64,000 bases of DNA from positions 1-64,000 of the forward strand of contig NZ_MAEI01000005.1 of NCBI RefSeq assembly GCF_009933255.1, given 5' to 3'. The stretch is from Enterococcus diestrammenae. Lineage in GTDB: Bacteria; Bacillota; Bacilli; Lactobacillales; Enterococcaceae. The position numbers and the translations under genes are program-made. How positions within the stretch are numbered: position 1 is the first letter of the stretch; each line of letters opens with the position of its first letter. The notes beneath the pieces are model-generated. The model had not been told where the DNA came from and searched no databases. It saw only the letters and a program-made list of their open reading frames with translations. This document shows, in pieces, positions 61,650 to 64,000 of the stretch.

Positions 61650-62081
61650 GTGGCCGTGGCCGCAAGAAATAAACAGGAATTGCCTGTCATTTTTATCCGT
61701 GACTCCCAAGGCAATACCGTCGAAAAAATAACCGTTAAAGAATGGATGCGCCGCAAAGCCATCCAACAAAATGACAACTTTTTTATCAAGCTTTATCGTG
61801 AAGCTTTGAATTATTACGCAATGGATGACTTTGAGAAGGCAGAAGACCTGCTCTTGTATCTTTGTGAATCGACCCATTATAGCCATTACGAATATGTGGA
61901 ACGCCTCGCAAATATTTATCGATTGGAAAAACGCCCAGACAAAGAGCGCTGTATCCTATTACTCTCCCATCGCCAACTACGGAACGATCCAATCTGCCTG
62001 CATATTGATCGTCGTTTGGAAAAACTCGATTACGATTTTCTACCATCAAACGGTTTGTTTAATCAAGCTTTTGGAAACTGA
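61650..62081 (+). CDS. Hypothetical TPR-like helical protein
   Basis: A 143-residue soluble protein: MAVAARNKQELPVIFIRDSQGN, with helical segments resembling a TPR (FIKLYREALNYYAMDDFEKAEDLLLYLCE) and ending GLFNQAFGN. The GTG at 61650 has only a weak upstream site. The start may instead be the GTG two codons later. The family is not recognised. Confidence 0.6.
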   Translation: MAVAARNKQELPVIFIRDSQGNTVEKITVKEWMRRKAIQQNDNFFIKLYREALNYYAMDDFEKAEDLLLYLCESTHYSHYEYVERLANIYRLEKRPDKERCILLLSHRQLRNDPICLHIDRRLEKLDYDFLPSNGLFNQAFGN

Positions 62082-62101
62082 TCAGTTACTGGTCAGTTTT
62101 T
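62077..62101 (+). terminator. Terminator after the TPR-like gene
   Basis: AAACTGATCAGT pairs with ACTGGTCAGTTT and runs into TTTTTTT. The left arm overlaps the stop codon. Confidence 0.75.
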
Positions 62102-62494
62102 TTGTGGCCAAAGAAGTATGACACATCCAGATATATCTAAGCAGAAAACACTAAGTTAAACTAGCAAAGTAACCACAGATCTTCCGTAGGCATGTAGCAC
62201 CACCACAATCCAAGAGACTCTCGGAAAGCAAGTCCGCTTTTTTTATGAGTCTAAGCTAGGAAAAATTGTCAGACTTCAAAAGCTAAGTGTCCCAACACAA
62301 AAAAGGCCCCTCCTGCTGTCCTCACCTTCGCTTCTGCCCGATTCCACCTTTCGCCTGCTGCTATCATCCAGTTTCATGCGTTTTGTTTTTCGAAAATGGG
62401 CTGCCGTGCTAAACTTAAAGAGGTATGAAAAAAAGTCGTTTTTTTTAAGGATAGATTCCTAGTTTAACACCGACAATCAAAAGGAGGAGTTTCC
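62082..62494. other. Intergenic region with a second hairpin and a possible promoter
   Basis: A CGGA/TCCG hairpin followed by CTTTTTT at 62224-62245 looks like a plus-strand terminator lying well past the previous one, so it may end a short transcript of its own. Further on, TGCTAAACT near 62407 is an extended -10-like sequence for the next gene. Confidence 0.35.
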
Positions 62495-62746
62495 ATGAAC
62501 AAAGAAGAATTGATTCAAAAAGTAAAAGATTTAATTGGTGAAGGAAATATTGAAGCCGCCCAAAAATTTGTGGAAGAACACAAAGATGATTTAGGAGAAT
62601 ACGCAGATAAAGCCAAAAATATGATTACCAATTTCAATCCTGATGAATTTGCCGATAAAGCCAAAGATGTTTTTGATGACGCAAAAGCCGCTGCTTCTGA
62701 ACCAGATGGCATCGTTAATAAAATCAAAGACTTGTTCAACAAATAA
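62495..62746 (+). CDS. Small acidic helical protein, unknown
   Basis: An 83-residue, highly charged, probably all-helical protein: MNKEELIQKVKDLIGEGNIEAAQKF, then two similar segments (EYADKAKNMI and EFADKAKDVF), ending KIKDLFNK. The ATG follows AAAGGAGGAG, a strong site suggesting high expression. It resembles small stress-type proteins of Gram-positives in composition only. A terminator follows directly. Confidence 0.75.
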   Translation: MNKEELIQKVKDLIGEGNIEAAQKFVEEHKDDLGEYADKAKNMITNFNPDEFADKAKDVFDDAKAAASEPDGIVNKIKDLFNK

Positions 62747-62756
62747 GCTTTGCCCC

Positions 62757-62793
62757 CAAAAATCCCGCCACCTGTCAAGGTAGCGGGATTTTA
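62757..62793 (+). terminator. Terminator after the small acidic protein gene
   Basis: AAAATCCCGCCACCT pairs with AGGTAGCGGGATTTT (one mismatch) around GTCA. Confidence 0.85.
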
Positions 62794-62875
62794 TTTGGTC
62801 AGCTAGGTTGTTGATGAGCCTTTACGGTAAAATCATGGTGATTTTTTCCTACCAGCATAACGTGTTCTACACAAA

Positions 62876-62916
62876 AAGCCGAACTCGTGAGTTTCCTAGA
62901 TTCACGAGTTCGGCTT
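62876..62916 (-). terminator. Long perfect hairpin, likely terminator of the oxidoreductase gene
   Basis: Fifteen-base perfect arms (AAGCCGAACTCGTGA and its complement) surround a 10-nt loop, followed by TTTTTGTG on the minus strand. It lies about 200 bp after the stop at 63119. The 62917-63118 stretch between them shows no gene. Confidence 0.7.
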
Positions 62917-63118
62917 GGCGTTGGTCCACTTATCTTTACTAAAATGATGAGTGGACTGTTCCAAAAAAGGAGAATTGCTGGAATTGACTTTCTTGACAGT
63001 GAAATGGTGCAAACAATCAATTCCTATTAGATCGTCGCAGCCCTGACTAGGAGCGTTCAAAGACCAGTGGATGCGACGGGATCTACTGCTTATTCATCAG
63101 TCGTCTTGCTATCAAAAA

Positions 63119-64000
63119 TTACTTATCTTTCTTCATACCGGCTAATTCAGTATAGGTTTCTGACCGGTGTTCCATCGCTTCGACAGTCGCTTCGTACATT
63201 TCAGAAACCTTAGTTGGATCTTTTTTCACCGTATTCAAAGCTGAGAAGCGAGTTTGCTTGTTCAACAAAGCGGGGATCTTATCAAATTCAGCTTTTTTAA
63301 AGTCCAGACGGAAAGGATCTTTCCCTTTGGCTGCCAAGCGTGGGTCGTAGCGATACAATTGCCAATAACCAGATTCCACGGCTTCTACCGCCTCGTGAAT
63401 GGAGTTCCCCATCCCACCTTTAAGACCATGGGTAATACATGGAGTATAACCGATAATCAATGAAGGTCCTGGATAGGCTTCGGCTTCAATAATCGCCTTC
63501 ATAGCTTGAGCTGGATTAGCCTCCATGGAAATTTGGGCTACGTAAACATTGCCATAAGTAGCGGCCATCATGCCTAAATCTTTCTTGGAAGTTGCTTTCC
63601 CCCCAGCGGCAAACTTAGCAATCGCAGAGGTCGGTGTTGCTTTACTCATTTGACCACCGGTATTGGCGTAAACTTCATTATCCATGACAAAGATATTGAT
63701 ATCTTCCCCACTAGCCAAGACATGGTCAATCCCACCAAAACCAATATCATAAGCCCAACCATCGCCACCTAAAATCCATTGACTTGGTTTAGCAAAAAGA
63801 TCACGATCCGCCAAAATTGCTAACAGTTCTGAATCCGTTTCTTTACTCAAAGCAGCGGTTAACTTAGCGGCCCGTTGTTGCGTACCTTCCCCTTCAGCAA
63901 AATGAAGTAACCAGTCTTCTAAAAGACTTCGGGTATCTGAATCGATGGGATTAGCACTAGCTAAAGCTGCTTCCACACGATTGGCTACCCGTTGACGACG
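63119..64000 (-). CDS. nifJ: Pyruvate:ferredoxin (flavodoxin) oxidoreductase, C-terminal part
   Basis: The last 293 codons of a gene cut by the right edge; the frame is open to base 64000. The segment covers the thiamine-diphosphate-binding domain: GGDGWAYDIGFGGIDHVLASGEDINIFVMDNEVYANTGGQ, then ATYGNVYVAQISMEANPAQ and GPSLIIGYTPCITHG. Full-length NifJ-type enzymes are about 1200 residues and oxidise pyruvate to acetyl-CoA, passing electrons to ferredoxin or flavodoxin in anaerobic metabolism. The cysteine-rich ferredoxin domain is beyond the window. Confidence 0.9.
   Translation of the reverse strand, partial: RRQRVANRVEAALASANPIDSDTRSLLEDWLLHFAEGEGTQQRAAKLTAALSKETDSELLAILADRDLFAKPSQWILGGDGWAYDIGFGGIDHVLASGEDINIFVMDNEVYANTGGQMSKATPTSAIAKFAAGGKATSKKDLGMMAATYGNVYVAQISMEANPAQAMKAIIEAEAYPGPSLIIGYTPCITHGLKGGMGNSIHEAVEAVESGYWQLYRYDPRLAAKGKDPFRLDFKKAEFDKIPALLNKQTRFSALNTVKKDPTKVSEMYEATVEAMEHRSETYTELAGMKKDK

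Noticed and set aside
62799..63020. Minus-strand 73-codon frame between the small acidic protein gene and nifJ
   Set aside because: It overlaps the long perfect hairpin at 62876-62916 and has no convincing start. The hairpin is better explained as a terminator.

Overview
The window looks like a chromosomal segment of a low-GC Gram-positive coccus, most likely an Enterococcus or close relative. The pointers are a CamS-type pheromone lipoprotein between ligA and gatCAB, a RexAB-type (AddAB) helicase-nuclease, a glmS ribozyme, a pheST T-box leader, and the order pcrA-ligA-camS-gatC-gatA-gatB-dagK-rlmD next to a fruRKA operon. The species cannot be fixed from sequence alone. Most housekeeping genes are on the minus strand.

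Region 1 (1-8470) is an accessory island, visibly AT-richer than the rest, attached to the 3' end of the 23S rRNA uracil methyltransferase gene (rlmD/rlmCD-like). Four copies of a ~21-24 bp core, all in the same orientation and all encoding the methyltransferase C-terminal motif HVE(C/T)V, lie at 8450-8470 (inside the intact gene), 5058-5081, 4220-4243 and 421-442. They divide the island into stacked modules. One carries a beta-lactamase-fold serine hydrolase, a short serine recombinase and a KPVIYLYP-type lipoprotein. One carries only a frameshifted acetyltransferase. One carries an HTH gene, another frameshifted acetyltransferase and gene fragments. A further module runs off the left edge. 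An IS66-family element (1422-3833, 8-bp target duplication CTTCTATA) has split the HTH gene and gives its remainder a new start codon and ribosome binding site.

Region 2 (8429-20100) holds translation and DNA-repair genes: rlmD, dagK, gatCAB (tRNA-dependent amidotransferase), camS, ligA and pcrA. Region 3 (20152-27282) holds a ClC chloride transporter, a cytoplasmic alpha-amylase and the fructose operon fruR-fruK-fruA, with a row of 10-bp direct repeats as likely operator. Region 4 (27446-31420) has two unrecognised genes, a small conserved protein, engB (ysxC) and clpX. Region 5 (31732-39950) is the rimP-nusA-ylxR-ylxQ-infB-rbfA operon, with a promoter followed at once by a terminator hairpin (probable attenuator), then a hydrolase-like protein with a degenerate nucleophile site and tig.

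Region 6 (40212-50887) holds a DUF3196-like TPR protein, an RDD membrane protein, sppA, glmS behind its ribozyme, a third frameshifted acetyltransferase, pheST behind a Phe T-box, and an HxlR regulator. Region 7 (51048-64000) holds rexA, rexB, lepB, a nitroreductase, several small membrane or helical proteins, and the 3' part of a pyruvate:ferredoxin oxidoreductase gene cut by the right edge.

The most unusual content is the array of att-like cores at rlmD with its modular cargo. The next most unusual are the IS66 insertion, which is fully resolved and creates a chimeric start, and three acetyltransferase genes that are each broken by what looks like a one-base homopolymer loss.
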